A stretch of DNA of 64,000 bases from Ochrobactrum teleogrylli (lineage in GTDB: Bacteria; Pseudomonadota; Alphaproteobacteria; Rhizobiales; Rhizobiaceae), in assembly GCF_006376685.1 (NCBI RefSeq), contig NZ_VEWL01000013.1:1-64000 (forward strand), in the 5' to 3' direction. Positions 37,048 through 46,170 of the stretch are shown here, piece after piece (the stretch's first letter is position 1; every line of letters begins with the position of its first letter). Made by a program: the position numbers and the translations under genes. The notes under the pieces were generated by a model. It was not told the origin of the DNA. It ran no database searches and saw only the letters and a list, made by a program, of their open reading frames with translations.

Positions 37048-38694
37048 TTAGGCGACGGGCTGACCCGCTGCAAAATCCCAGAAGCGACCGGGAGCCGCTT
37101 CGATCAGTGCGCGCGTATAGTCGTGTGACGGGCTTCCCAGAACGTTGGCCGCCTCTCCCTGCTCGACCACCTCGCCACGCTTCATCACCAGCACTTCATC
37201 ACAAATTTGCGCTGCGACGCGCAGATCGTGCGTGATGAAGATGATGGCGATACCGGTGTTCTTCTGCAGTTCTGCCAGAAGATCGAGAACCTGCGCCTGC
37301 ACCGACACATCAAGCGCCGACACTGCCTCGTCTGCAACCAGAATATCCGGGCGCAGCGCAACCGCGCGGGCGATAGCGATGCGCTGGCGCTGCCCGCCCG
37401 AGAACTGGTGGGGATAACGCTTCAAAGCATCTTCCGGCAACGATACGATCTTCAGGAGCCGCTTGGCTTCCGCCACGGCCTCCTCATAAGGGACACCATA
37501 ATTCACCGGGCCTTCGGTCAGGCTCTGCTCGATTGTCCAGCGCGGATTGAGCGAGCGGAACGGGTCCTGAAAAACGACCTGAAGTTTTTTACGAAACGGC
37601 TTCATATCGCGCTTGCCGAGATGGGCGATATCGCGACCGTCGACAACGATTTCACCTTCGGTCGGCTCGATCAGGCGCATGATAGATCTCGCTACCGTCG
37701 TCTTGCCAGAACCGGATTCACCGACGATACCGAGCGTGCGACCCGGCTGCAGATCGAAGGTCACTTCGCGCGATGCATTGACACCGGGCTTTCTGCTGAA
37801 GATGCCGCCGCTCTGATAGGTCATGCCAAGATTTCGGACGCGGATAACAGGATCATGTCCCAGCGGTTCGCGCGCCGCACGTGGAACGAGACTTGGCACC
37901 GAACCGAGCAGGTCTTTGGTATATTGCTGCTGCGGCTGGGTCAGTACCTGCCGGATGGTGCCACGCTCCACAATCTCGCCGCTGCGCATCACGCAGACAC
38001 GATCCGCGATTTCGGCAACCACACCCATATCATGCGTGATGAACAGCACGGCGGTTCCATGCTTTTCCTGCAATTCCGCAATCAGCGACAGAATCTGCTT
38101 TTGCGTCGTCACATCAAGCGCCGTGGTCGGTTCATCGGCAATCAACAGCATCGGCTCCAGAATGAGCGCCATGGCGATCATGATGCGCTGGCGCTGACCA
38201 CCGGAAAGCTGATGCGGATAGCTCTGATAGATGCGCTCCACATCCGGCAGGTGCACTTGTTCCATGATGTTGATGACTTTGGCGCGTTTGGCTTCCGCCG
38301 ACAGTGCTGTGTGAATGTCGAGGACCTCGGTGATCTGTTCGCCAACCCGCATGACAGGATTGAGCGCCGTCATCGGTTCCTGAAAGATCATGGAAATGCG
38401 CGTGGCCCGCATTTTCTTCATATCGGCAAGCGACAGTTTGAGAAGGTCGTTGCCATCCAGCCGGATTGCGCCGCCTTTCACCTTGAGGGCATCCTTGGGC
38501 AACAGTCCCATCGCCGTCAGGGAGGTCACGGATTTGCCTGATCCGGATTCACCGACGAGGCACACCGTTTCACCTTTGCGGATATCAAAGCTGACATCAC
38601 GCAGGACGGGCGTGCCACCCGGCAGGGCAACGATGAGGTTCTCCACCTCAAGCACAACAGGCTCTTGCGAGAAATCACGATTGCGCAGTTCCAT
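37048..38694 (-). CDS. Fused peptide ABC transporter ATP-binding protein (DppD-DppF/GsiA-like)
   Basis: This 548-residue protein contains two complete ATPase halves, each with Walker A GESGSGK, a signature (LSGGQRQR, FSGGQRQR), a Walker B (LLIADEPTTALD, ILVADEAVSALD) and a switch His. The second half has DEA in place of the usual DEP. Fusion of the D and F subunits is common in alphaproteobacterial GsiA/Dpp-type importers. The ATG at 38694 lies after ggaggg. It energises the permease pair encoded just upstream and serves peptide-like substrates. Confidence 0.88.
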   Translation of the reverse strand: MELRNRDFSQEPVVLEVENLIVALPGGTPVLRDVSFDIRKGETVCLVGESGSGKSVTSLTAMGLLPKDALKVKGGAIRLDGNDLLKLSLADMKKMRATRISMIFQEPMTALNPVMRVGEQITEVLDIHTALSAEAKRAKVINIMEQVHLPDVERIYQSYPHQLSGGQRQRIMIAMALILEPMLLIADEPTTALDVTTQKQILSLIAELQEKHGTAVLFITHDMGVVAEIADRVCVMRSGEIVERGTIRQVLTQPQQQYTKDLLGSVPSLVPRAAREPLGHDPVIRVRNLGMTYQSGGIFSRKPGVNASREVTFDLQPGRTLGIVGESGSGKTTVARSIMRLIEPTEGEIVVDGRDIAHLGKRDMKPFRKKLQVVFQDPFRSLNPRWTIEQSLTEGPVNYGVPYEEAVAEAKRLLKIVSLPEDALKRYPHQFSGGQRQRIAIARAVALRPDILVADEAVSALDVSVQAQVLDLLAELQKNTGIAIIFITHDLRVAAQICDEVLVMKRGEVVEQGEAANVLGSPSHDYTRALIEAAPGRFWDFAAGQPVA

Positions 38695-38695
38695 A

Positions 38696-39577
38696 TCAGC
38701 CCTCCCGCTTCTTGAGACGTGGATCGAGACTATCGCGCGCGGCATCGCCCAGAAGATTGATCGACAGCACGCACAATGTCAGCAACAAGCCGGGCCAGAG
38801 CACAATCGACGGTTTGATGCGGAAGAACTGGCGGCCTTCCGCCATGATGTTCCCCCAGGTCGGGATTTCGGTGCTGATACCGGCACCGAGGAAAGAAAGG
38901 ATCGCTTCGGTCAGGATCGCCGATGCGACGATGTAGGTACCCTGCACGATCAAGGGCGCCATCGTATTCGGCAGAAGGTGCCGGAAGAGAATTTTCGGTG
39001 TGCTGGACCCGAGGGCCATTGCCGCTTCAACATAGGGCTCCTCTCTGGCGCTCAGAATAACCGAACGGACCAGACGCACCACGCGTGGGATTTCGGGAAT
39101 GGTGATCGCAGCGATCACCGAACCGATGGACGGCCCATTGAGCGCAACGAGTGCGATGGCAATCAGGATCGAAGGCATCGCCATCAGGGCATCCATCATG
39201 CGCATGATGATGGTATCGGCAGTACGGAAGAAACCAGCGATGAGACCGATGAACACACCGGCTGCAATCGATGCCGCCGCTGCGAGAAGCCCGATCAGGA
39301 GCGAGATACGCCCGCCAAGGATCATGCGCGAGAAGAGGTCGCGACCAAAATTGTCCGTGCCAAGCAGATATTCATCCGAGGGCGGTTTCAGACGCATCAA
39401 CGGGTTCATAGCAAGAGGATCGTGCGGTGCGATCCAGGGTGAGATGAGGGTAAGCAGAACGATTGCGGCGAGAAGAGCGCCCGCAACCAGTGGCCCGATA
39501 CCGACGCGAGCGACGCGCGGCAACGAGAACAGGCGAAGTATCCAGTGCATGCCCGCCGATGTCGATTCAGAGCGCAT
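38696..39577 (-). CDS. Peptide ABC transporter permease (DppC-like)
   Basis: This 293-residue permease has the long first periplasmic part of DppC proteins (WIAPHDPLAMNPLMRLKPPSDEYLLGTDNFGRDLFSRM). Its EAA loop (EEPYVEAAMALGSSTPKILFRHLLPN) is followed by ILTEAILSFLGAGIS. The ATG at 39577 shares one base with the dppB stop (TGATG), so re-initiation is likely; a TTG one codon earlier is also open. It forms the inner-membrane channel with DppB. Confidence 0.88.
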   Translation of the reverse strand: MRSESTSAGMHWILRLFSLPRVARVGIGPLVAGALLAAIVLLTLISPWIAPHDPLAMNPLMRLKPPSDEYLLGTDNFGRDLFSRMILGGRISLLIGLLAAAASIAAGVFIGLIAGFFRTADTIIMRMMDALMAMPSILIAIALVALNGPSIGSVIAAITIPEIPRVVRLVRSVILSAREEPYVEAAMALGSSTPKILFRHLLPNTMAPLIVQGTYIVASAILTEAILSFLGAGISTEIPTWGNIMAEGRQFFRIKPSIVLWPGLLLTLCVLSINLLGDAARDSLDPRLKKREG

Positions 39578-40518
39578 CAATAACGAATCCTTGGGTCGAA
39601 CAGGGTGTAGGAAAGGTCGATCAGCAAGTTGACGAACACATAAAGCGCGCTCGTCAAAAGGATCATGGCCTGAATGACGGGATAGTCGCGCGCGAGCACG
39701 GCATCCACGGTCAGGCGACCGATGCCCGGAATATTGAAGATGCTCTCGGTGACGACGACACCGGAGATCAGCAAGGCAAAGCCCGTACCCACAATCGTCA
39801 CGACCGGCACGGCAGCGTTCTTGAGCGCGTGCACGAAAAGAAGGCGGCGGTCGCTCACACCCTTGGCACGCGCGGTACGAATATAGTCCTCACCCAACAC
39901 ATCAAGCATCGCCGCACGGGTCATGCGGGCAATGAGTGCGATATAGATGGAAGCCAATGTCAGCGCCGGGAGGATCGCGCGTTCCATGAAACCACCAAGA
40001 CCGGATGAAAGCGGCTTGAAACCTTGCACGGGCAGCCATCCGAGATTGACCGAGAAAATCAACAACAGCACATAACCGACCAGAAACACGGGCACCGAAA
40101 AGCCGAGAACCGAAAAGCTCATGACCAGATAGTCGATCCAGGAACGATGCCGCCAGGCTGCGACGACGCCCATGGGTATCGCAACCAAAACCGCAATGAT
40201 GATGGTCAGAACGGCAATCGAAATGGTCGGGCCGATGCGTTGCGAAACCATGTCCAGCACAGGCACGCCGGAAATGAGTGACACGCCGAGATCGCCCTGC
40301 AATATCTTGCCCATCCAGGTGAAATATTGCGTCAGGATCGGCTCGTTGAGGCCCATAGCCTCACGAATACGCTCCAGTTGCTCGGTCGTCGCGGCATCGC
40401 CTGCGAGGATTGCCGCCGGATCGCCGGGCGTAAGACGTAAAAGGAGGAAGACGAAGATCGATACCAGTAACAAAACCGGCACGAGCGCAAAAATGCGTTT
40501 TATCAGATAGACAGCCAT
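39577..40518 (-). CDS. Peptide ABC transporter permease (DppB-like)
   Basis: This 313-residue permease starts with the DppB N-terminus (YLIKRIFALVPVLLLVSIFVFLLLRLTPGDP). It carries the EAA loop (GEDYIRTARAKGVSDRRLLFVHALKN) and ends in FDPRIRY, all typical. The ATG at 40518 is used; a GTG two codons upstream is possible. It lies about 100 bases downstream of the binding-protein gene, in one leftward operon. Confidence 0.88.
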   Translation of the reverse strand: MAVYLIKRIFALVPVLLLVSIFVFLLLRLTPGDPAAILAGDAATTEQLERIREAMGLNEPILTQYFTWMGKILQGDLGVSLISGVPVLDMVSQRIGPTISIAVLTIIIAVLVAIPMGVVAAWRHRSWIDYLVMSFSVLGFSVPVFLVGYVLLLIFSVNLGWLPVQGFKPLSSGLGGFMERAILPALTLASIYIALIARMTRAAMLDVLGEDYIRTARAKGVSDRRLLFVHALKNAAVPVVTIVGTGFALLISGVVVTESIFNIPGIGRLTVDAVLARDYPVIQAMILLTSALYVFVNLLIDLSYTLFDPRIRY

Positions 40519-40621
40519 ATACACGTCCCGTGTGAGGCAGAACCGGAGGGAGGAGCCGGTTCCGCGTTGGACAGGGAGTTATCGCGCCAGAGAGATTTGC
40601 AGCGCGATAGCCGGGGCAGGA

Positions 40622-42241
40622 TTATTCCTCTGTCTTTTTCACATTCCAGAAGACCGGCACGGGCGAGCCGAGCATATCGACGATATTGGCGCGGCGGCCC
40701 TGTGGCGGGTTGTACTCACCGAGCGGGATATAGAGCACATTTTCAAGCGTATGCGCCTGTATCTTCTCTACCACGGCCTTGCGGTCTTCCGGCGATTGCG
40801 CGGCGATATAATCCTTCTTCAGGGCTTCGATCTGGTCGTCCTTCGGCCAGCCGAACCAGCCCTGATCGCCACGACCATTGAGCATCACCGAATTGAGCGG
40901 CGTTGCAATTTCGGGAATCTGCCAGTTGGTGAAGAAAATGTTCCAGCCGCCCTTTGAAGGCTCATCCTTGGAGGCGCGGCGACCAACCAGCGTCTGCCAG
41001 TCCATCGGCTGCATATCGACCGTGAAACCGGCCGCACGCAATTGCTGCGCGGCGACAACCGGCTGGGGCGACAGGCTGGTCACATCGGTCGGCTGCATCA
41101 TCACGACCGGCGTGCCGTCATAACCAGCCTTTTTCAGGAGCGCCTTGGCTTCCTCGATATTGCCCTTCGCCGTTAGGCTTTCGGCGCCGATATCAGTGGC
41201 ATTCGGTGTGCCACAACCGAAAATCGCGCCACAAACCTTGTAATAGCTCGGGTCCGCCATCAGCGCTGCCAGCACCGGTTCCTGCGACATTGCTAGAAAG
41301 GCAGCGCGCCGGATATCCGCGTTGTCGAAAGGCGGATGCTTGAAATTCAGACGCCCCATGGTCTGGTAGCCGAGCGGATCGCGCTTTTCCAGAATGACGG
41401 AATCGTCCCCTTCGAACAGCGGGACCAGATCGACCGGCACCTGCTCCATATAGTCGACTTCGCCGCTCATCAGCGCGTTGACCGCAGTCTGCGCGTCGGT
41501 CATCGTGACCCAGCGCACCTTGTCCACATTCACGATCTTGCCCCCGGCCATCCAGCTCGCAGGCTCTTTGCGCGGGATGTAATCCTCGTTCTTGACGTAG
41601 CTGACGCCGACGCCTGGCTGGAATTCCGCAGGCACGAATTTGAACGGGCCCGAACCGATATGTTCGGTAATCGCCGTATCGGCGGGGGTCGCAGCGATGC
41701 GGGCGGGCATGATGAAAGGCGGCAGCGCAGACTGTTTGGACAGCGTATCGAGGAATGGCGCGAAAGGTTCCTTCAGCGTCCATACCAGCGTCTTGTCGTC
41801 GGTGGTCTTGAGCGACTCCGTGACATCCATGATGAGCTGTCCGCCCGCGTCGCGCTTGGCCCAGCGTTCCAGCGATGCCACGGCGTCGGCTGCGGTGACA
41901 GGCGCGCCATCGTGGAACTTGAGACCGTCACGCAGCGTAAAAGTGTAGACTTTCTGGTCGTCTGAAATCGTCCAGTCTGCCATTTGTGGCTGCGGTTTGA
42001 AATTCTCGTCCACGGCGATCAGCACATCATAGATCATATAGGCATGATCGCGTGTGATATGCGCCGTCGTGATAACTGGATCAAGGATACGCAGATCCGA
42101 ATGCATGACGGCTGTCAGGGTTGTTTCAGCCCATGCGTTGCTTGATAAACTGCCAGCACCGAGTGCGATCAGAGAAGCGGCTATTCCGTATTTCAACCGG
42201 CGAAGAATGGGACCGGAGGTGGGGGATTTGAAAAACAGCAT
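40622..42241 (-). CDS. Peptide ABC transporter periplasmic binding protein (DppA/OppA-like)
   Basis: This 539-residue protein has a signal peptide (YGIAASLIALGAGSLSSNAWA) after a short basic leader. The family 5 extracellular solute-binding fold follows, with SDLRILDPVITTAHITRDHAYMIYD, FTLRDGLKFHDGAPVTAADAV and GYDGTPVVMMQPTD. It captures the peptide-like substrate in the periplasm. An agga site is well spaced before the ATG at 42241. The ligand is unknown but should be a substrate of the operon's amide hydrolases. Confidence 0.88.
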   Translation of the reverse strand: MLFFKSPTSGPILRRLKYGIAASLIALGAGSLSSNAWAETTLTAVMHSDLRILDPVITTAHITRDHAYMIYDVLIAVDENFKPQPQMADWTISDDQKVYTFTLRDGLKFHDGAPVTAADAVASLERWAKRDAGGQLIMDVTESLKTTDDKTLVWTLKEPFAPFLDTLSKQSALPPFIMPARIAATPADTAITEHIGSGPFKFVPAEFQPGVGVSYVKNEDYIPRKEPASWMAGGKIVNVDKVRWVTMTDAQTAVNALMSGEVDYMEQVPVDLVPLFEGDDSVILEKRDPLGYQTMGRLNFKHPPFDNADIRRAAFLAMSQEPVLAALMADPSYYKVCGAIFGCGTPNATDIGAESLTAKGNIEEAKALLKKAGYDGTPVVMMQPTDVTSLSPQPVVAAQQLRAAGFTVDMQPMDWQTLVGRRASKDEPSKGGWNIFFTNWQIPEIATPLNSVMLNGRGDQGWFGWPKDDQIEALKKDYIAAQSPEDRKAVVEKIQAHTLENVLYIPLGEYNPPQGRRANIVDMLGSPVPVFWNVKKTEE

Positions 42242-42273
42242 TTATGTGGTTCCTCTGAAGGTTTTTTCTTTAT

Positions 42274-43788
42274 TTATGGATTGAATTCTTTCCCTAGCGG
42301 CTCGAGCCGGATGCCCGAGCGAAGATGTTTCCATGATAGTTGGGCCGGGCTCAGCGGCATGGCTCCGGGAGCCGTGCAGACCAAAAGTTTCTCGGCAATC
42401 GGCGCGAAATCTGCGCGAAAATGGACAGAGCTTTTATTGACAAGAATGGCTTCCTGTTCCGGCTCTATACCCACCATGCGATACAGGGCGCGGTCGGCCA
42501 TCTGCGCCAGATTGGTCGTCACGACCACGCGCGTGCCGCCAAGCCGCAGACATGCTGATGGTCCCATGTTGAGCCACGTGCCGCCATAATAGGGCCCGGT
42601 TGCATGGGCTTTCCCGTCAGACAGTTTCTCGACCTGAAACCGGGCTGTGAACGGCTCGTCGCCGGCTATCCCGGATTTGCCGCCCAGCGAAATTTCAATT
42701 TCTGCTCCCTCGCCAGCGCGATGGGCGAGTGCCGCCGCCTCCGGATCGTGCATGCAGCCGATGGATGCCCTATTGGCACCGCAGGCCACAAGTGCCCGGA
42801 GCATTCCTGTCGTGTCGGAACTGCCTCCGGCACCGGGATTGTCCTGCGTATCGGCAATTACTATGGGTCGCTTTGCATCGCGGGAGAGTTCAATCGCCTT
42901 TTCGACCCCTTCCTCGGGTTGATAGGCAATGCCTGCAAACGACCCTTCCGCCGCGGCCAGCGCATTGGCGATGGCGTCCGCGCAACGCTCAACCGCGGCG
43001 TGGTCCCAGCCATAGGCGAAGACAGAAGGGCCGCATTCAGCAAAATCAGCGGCGGGAAACCCCATGAAAAGCGAGGCTGTCAGCACATTTTCCGGCAGGT
43101 CAACCGTCATGCCATAAAGGGCCTTGGCGGGTTGCTCGTCCGTGCATTGCCAGGCAATCGGAATGAGATAGTCGCCCTGACGCATGGTCTTGTGCCAGCC
43201 ATGCGGCCAGACATCCGATTTATCCATCAGGGCTTGCAACGCCTTGGCCGAACGATAACCGGTTTCAGCCATATCGACATGCGGATAAGTGCGGAAACCG
43301 ACCATCACATCGGAAAGTTCGAACATGTGCTTTGTAATGTTGCCGTGCAGGTCGAGCGCGACTGCAATCGGCTCTTCCGGGCGGACGACGCGAATCCGCT
43401 CAAGCAATTCACCTTCACCGTCATCGACATGCGCAGCAACCATTGCACCGTGCAGGTCGATGAAAATCCCGTCGAGCGGACCACAATCCTTCAGCCCGGC
43501 AACGATTTCCGAGACGATGGTTTCATAAGCATCTTCTGTGACCGGTGCAGACGGTATGGCCCCTGCCCACAGGATCGGCACAATTTCCCATCCCGCTTCA
43601 TGGGCAAATTTCAGTGCACCGGCAATGCCCAGATTGACATCTTGCGCGTGATCGACAATCGCGTCACCGCGCGACAGCGGAATATAACCGCCACCTTGAA
43701 CGAACGCCGCCATATCGGCTGGAGCCGCAGCAAACGTGTTTGTTTCATGCAAAAAGCCAGCGACAGCCACGCGTTTTGACACGAGCAT
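42274..43788 (-). CDS. M81-family metallopeptidase (MlrC/microcystinase C-like)
   Basis: This 504-residue cytoplasmic protein has the N-terminal motif AGFLHETNTFA, then DLHGAMVAAHVDDGEGELL and LDLHGNITKHM, which hold putative zinc ligands. The MlrC C-domain motif DTQDNPGAGGSSDTTG follows. MlrC completes breakdown of linearised microcystin in sphingomonads; homologues near Dpp importers are common in Rhizobiales and their substrates are mostly unknown. The ATG at 43788 sits one base after ggag, so the GTG at 43782 has better spacing. It is first in the leftward peptide operon and divergent from the IclR gene. Confidence 0.83.
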   Translation of the reverse strand: MLVSKRVAVAGFLHETNTFAAAPADMAAFVQGGGYIPLSRGDAIVDHAQDVNLGIAGALKFAHEAGWEIVPILWAGAIPSAPVTEDAYETIVSEIVAGLKDCGPLDGIFIDLHGAMVAAHVDDGEGELLERIRVVRPEEPIAVALDLHGNITKHMFELSDVMVGFRTYPHVDMAETGYRSAKALQALMDKSDVWPHGWHKTMRQGDYLIPIAWQCTDEQPAKALYGMTVDLPENVLTASLFMGFPAADFAECGPSVFAYGWDHAAVERCADAIANALAAAEGSFAGIAYQPEEGVEKAIELSRDAKRPIVIADTQDNPGAGGSSDTTGMLRALVACGANRASIGCMHDPEAAALAHRAGEGAEIEISLGGKSGIAGDEPFTARFQVEKLSDGKAHATGPYYGGTWLNMGPSACLRLGGTRVVVTTNLAQMADRALYRMVGIEPEQEAILVNKSSVHFRADFAPIAEKLLVCTAPGAMPLSPAQLSWKHLRSGIRLEPLGKEFNP

Positions 43789-43826
43789 ACTCCCATTTCA
43801 TCGATTTGCCCCCTCGGGCAGGAACG

Positions 43827-43845
43827 TGTATCTGTCAGCGATACA
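43827..43845. promoter_or_regulatory. Inverted repeat between M81 and IclR genes (operator candidate)
   Basis: TGTATC-(7)-GATACA is a perfect six-base inverted repeat in the 131-base divergent region. A second small repeat, ACCAA-TT-TTGGT, lies at 43870-43881. Either could be the binding site of the adjacent IclR protein. This is inferred from position only. Confidence 0.4.
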
Positions 43846-43919
43846 TCTATATCTATTTTTATCTTAGGGACCAATTTTGGTACTTGTCAATCCTTGAACG
43901 GCGACTAAAGATTTTTCCC

Positions 43920-44741
43920 ATGAACACATTTCGAGACCTGGGCGGCATCTCCACTTTTGACCCCGATGAGGGGGAAGCCTATAATGAAGATCCATTGTTC
44001 CTGCGCTCTGTTGCGCGGACCGTGGCTGTCATGATGGCGTTTCAGAAGGCACGGCATCCGCTGTCGCTGAGCCAGATAGCGACTGCAGCTGGGATCGATC
44101 GAAGCGCAGCCCAGCGCATCGTCCATTCACTGCAAAAACTTGATGTGATCGCCCGCGATCCCGCAGATCGCGGTTACCTGCCGGGCTTGCGCATCCTCGA
44201 TATGACTCATGATCTGTTGCGGCTCAATCCGATGCTACAACGCGCCAACCCGATCATGTTGGAGCTCCGTCGCCGCGTGCGTGAACGCGTCGATCTTTCG
44301 CTTTTCGACGATGTCCGGGTTGTCTACGCCGTGCGCATGCCATCAAAGCACGAAATCTTCAGCGCGACGCTCGTCGGCCATGCCGTGCCGACCTATTGCA
44401 CGGCGGGTGGCGTTGCCATTCTTTCACGACTGCCCGACGAAAAAATCGCGGATATCGTCAGCCGTTCCGACCTGACGCCTTTCACGCCCCATACGGTGCG
44501 GACTCTGGAAGAGGTGATGGGGCAGGTGAATGCCACGCGGGAACGCGGGCATTCTGTCTTGTGTCGCCAGCTTCTGCATAACGAAGTTGCTATTGGCGCG
44601 GCCATTCTTGATGCGGGCGGAAATCCGGTCGGCGCAATTCATGTGGCTGGCAGCCTGCAGGAATGGTCGGCGGAAGGCTTCAGCGACAGTTTCGGACCAC
44701 TCGTCGAAAATGCCGCACGCACCGTTTCAGAACGCCGGTGA
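43920..44741 (+). CDS. IclR-family transcriptional regulator
   Basis: This 273-residue protein has an N-terminal winged helix (RTVAVMMAFQKARHPLSLSQIATAAGIDRSAAQRIVHSLQKLDVI, about residues 30-75). A GAF-like effector domain follows, with VDLSLFDDVRVVYAVRMPSKHE, VPTYCTAGGVAILSRLPDEKI and ERGHSVLCRQLLHNEVAIGAAIL. The ATG at 43920 removes an upstream extension across the divergent promoter. It probably controls the peptide-utilisation operon that starts 131 bases away on the other strand. Confidence 0.87.
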   Translation: MNTFRDLGGISTFDPDEGEAYNEDPLFLRSVARTVAVMMAFQKARHPLSLSQIATAAGIDRSAAQRIVHSLQKLDVIARDPADRGYLPGLRILDMTHDLLRLNPMLQRANPIMLELRRRVRERVDLSLFDDVRVVYAVRMPSKHEIFSATLVGHAVPTYCTAGGVAILSRLPDEKIADIVSRSDLTPFTPHTVRTLEEVMGQVNATRERGHSVLCRQLLHNEVAIGAAILDAGGNPVGAIHVAGSLQEWSAEGFSDSFGPLVENAARTVSERR

Positions 44742-44809
44742 CCGTTTGGGTAAGCTAATGCCAATGGATCGGAAAGAGAGCTTTACGTTCTTAAAATAGA
44801 GCCTTCCTA

Positions 44810-44842
44810 AAAGAATGCCGGGCCAAAGGCCCGGCATTCTTT
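44810..44842. terminator. Strong bidirectional terminator between iclR-like and kgtP-like genes
   Basis: AAAGAATGCCGGGCC (44810-44824) pairs perfectly with 44828-44842 around an AAA loop: 15 base pairs, GC-rich core, with A/T tails on both sides. It lies between two convergent genes and fits a two-way intrinsic terminator. Confidence 0.85.
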
Positions 44843-44862
44843 GCGCTTGGGAGGCAATATGA

Positions 44863-46170
44863 TCAGTCTTCCTTGATCATGCTGTCCTTGCTCGTATCCC
44901 GCATACGGAGATAGACGATCAAGGAAATGCCGATCATGACGGTGACGTACCAGTAAAAGCCACGTTCCCAGCCGCCATTCTTGAAGCTCAGCGCGACATA
45001 CTCCGCCGTGCCGCCAAACAGTGTATTGGCGAGAGCATAGGGCAGCGCCACGCCAAGCGCACGGATATGAGCCGGAAAAAGTTCTGCTTTTACTACTGCG
45101 TTGATTGAGGTGTAACCGGTCACAATGATCAGTGCCGCCATAACGAGAATCCCGGCAGTCCATGCATCGCGGGTCTGTTCCAGCGTGGTGAAAATCGGGT
45201 AGGTGAACAGCACGCCAGCCGCACCGAAGGCGATCATCAGGGGCTTGCGACCGATCTTGTCCGAAAGCGCACCGGCTATCGGCTGCAGGCACATGAAGAC
45301 AAACAGTGTCACGGCATTAATCTGGCTTGCCACTTCACGGCTGAAGCCCGACGTGTTGACCAGAAATTTCTGCATATAGATCGAGTAGGCATAGAAGGCG
45401 AGCGTACCACCAGCGGTCAGAAGCATGACCAGCGCAGTTTCCTTCGGATGGTACTTGATCAGGGTCCAGAAGCCCGATTTTGGCGCATCCTTCGCTTTCG
45501 CGTTCTTGAAGCTTTCGGTTTCCGCAAGGCCGCGACGCAGCCAGAAGACGACAACGGCAAGCAGAGCGCCAATGAAGAACGGAATACGCCACCCCCAGGC
45601 TTCCAGCGCCGAGGTTTCCATGGTCGATTGCAGAACGATCAGGAGAAGAATGGCCAAGAGCTGGCCGGAGATCAGCGTCACATATTGGAACGATGAGAAA
45701 AAGCCGCGACGGTCTTTCCCCGCCATCTCAGAAAGATAGGTGGCGCTCGCACCATATTCGCCGCCGACCGACAGCCCCTGCATCAGTCGTGCGAGGACCA
45801 GAAGGGCTGGCGCGACAATTCCAATGGTCTCATATCCAGGGGTGAGCGCGATGATCAGCGAACCAGCACACATCAGTGTCACGGAGAGTGCCAGACCAGC
45901 CTTACGGCCCTTGCGGTCAGCATATATGCCCATGATCCACGCACCAATCGGACGCATCACGAAGCCGACGGCAAAGACGGCTGCGGCGCTTAAAAGCTGC
46001 GCGGTCTGGCTGTCGGAGGGGAAGAAATGCGGTGCGAAATAGAGCGTGAAAGCAGCATAGACATACCAGTCGAACCATTCGACCAAATTGCCGGTAGAAC
46101 CACCGATGATCGATTTAAGCCGACTGTTGGTGCTCGGCGCATCACTCCGTTCGGATGTTATTGAGGCCAT
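44863..46170 (-). CDS. kgtP: KgtP-like dicarboxylate/alpha-ketoglutarate:H+ symporter (MFS, MHS family)
   Basis: This 435-residue, 12-helix transporter has GGSTGNLVEWFDWYVYAAFTLYFAPHFFP at the N-terminus, very like KgtP, then MGIYADRKGRKAGLALSV and LARLMQGLSVGGEYGASATYLSEMAG. The length fits KgtP (about 430), with no C-terminal coiled coil, unlike the ProP-like gene at 5545. It is divergent from a DctB/MifS-like kinase and an NtrC-type regulator, an arrangement known for alpha-ketoglutarate uptake control in pseudomonads (MifSR). The substrate is inferred. Confidence 0.78.
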   Translation of the reverse strand: MASITSERSDAPSTNSRLKSIIGGSTGNLVEWFDWYVYAAFTLYFAPHFFPSDSQTAQLLSAAAVFAVGFVMRPIGAWIMGIYADRKGRKAGLALSVTLMCAGSLIIALTPGYETIGIVAPALLVLARLMQGLSVGGEYGASATYLSEMAGKDRRGFFSSFQYVTLISGQLLAILLLIVLQSTMETSALEAWGWRIPFFIGALLAVVVFWLRRGLAETESFKNAKAKDAPKSGFWTLIKYHPKETALVMLLTAGGTLAFYAYSIYMQKFLVNTSGFSREVASQINAVTLFVFMCLQPIAGALSDKIGRKPLMIAFGAAGVLFTYPIFTTLEQTRDAWTAGILVMAALIIVTGYTSINAVVKAELFPAHIRALGVALPYALANTLFGGTAEYVALSFKNGGWERGFYWYVTVMIGISLIVYLRMRDTSKDSMIKED

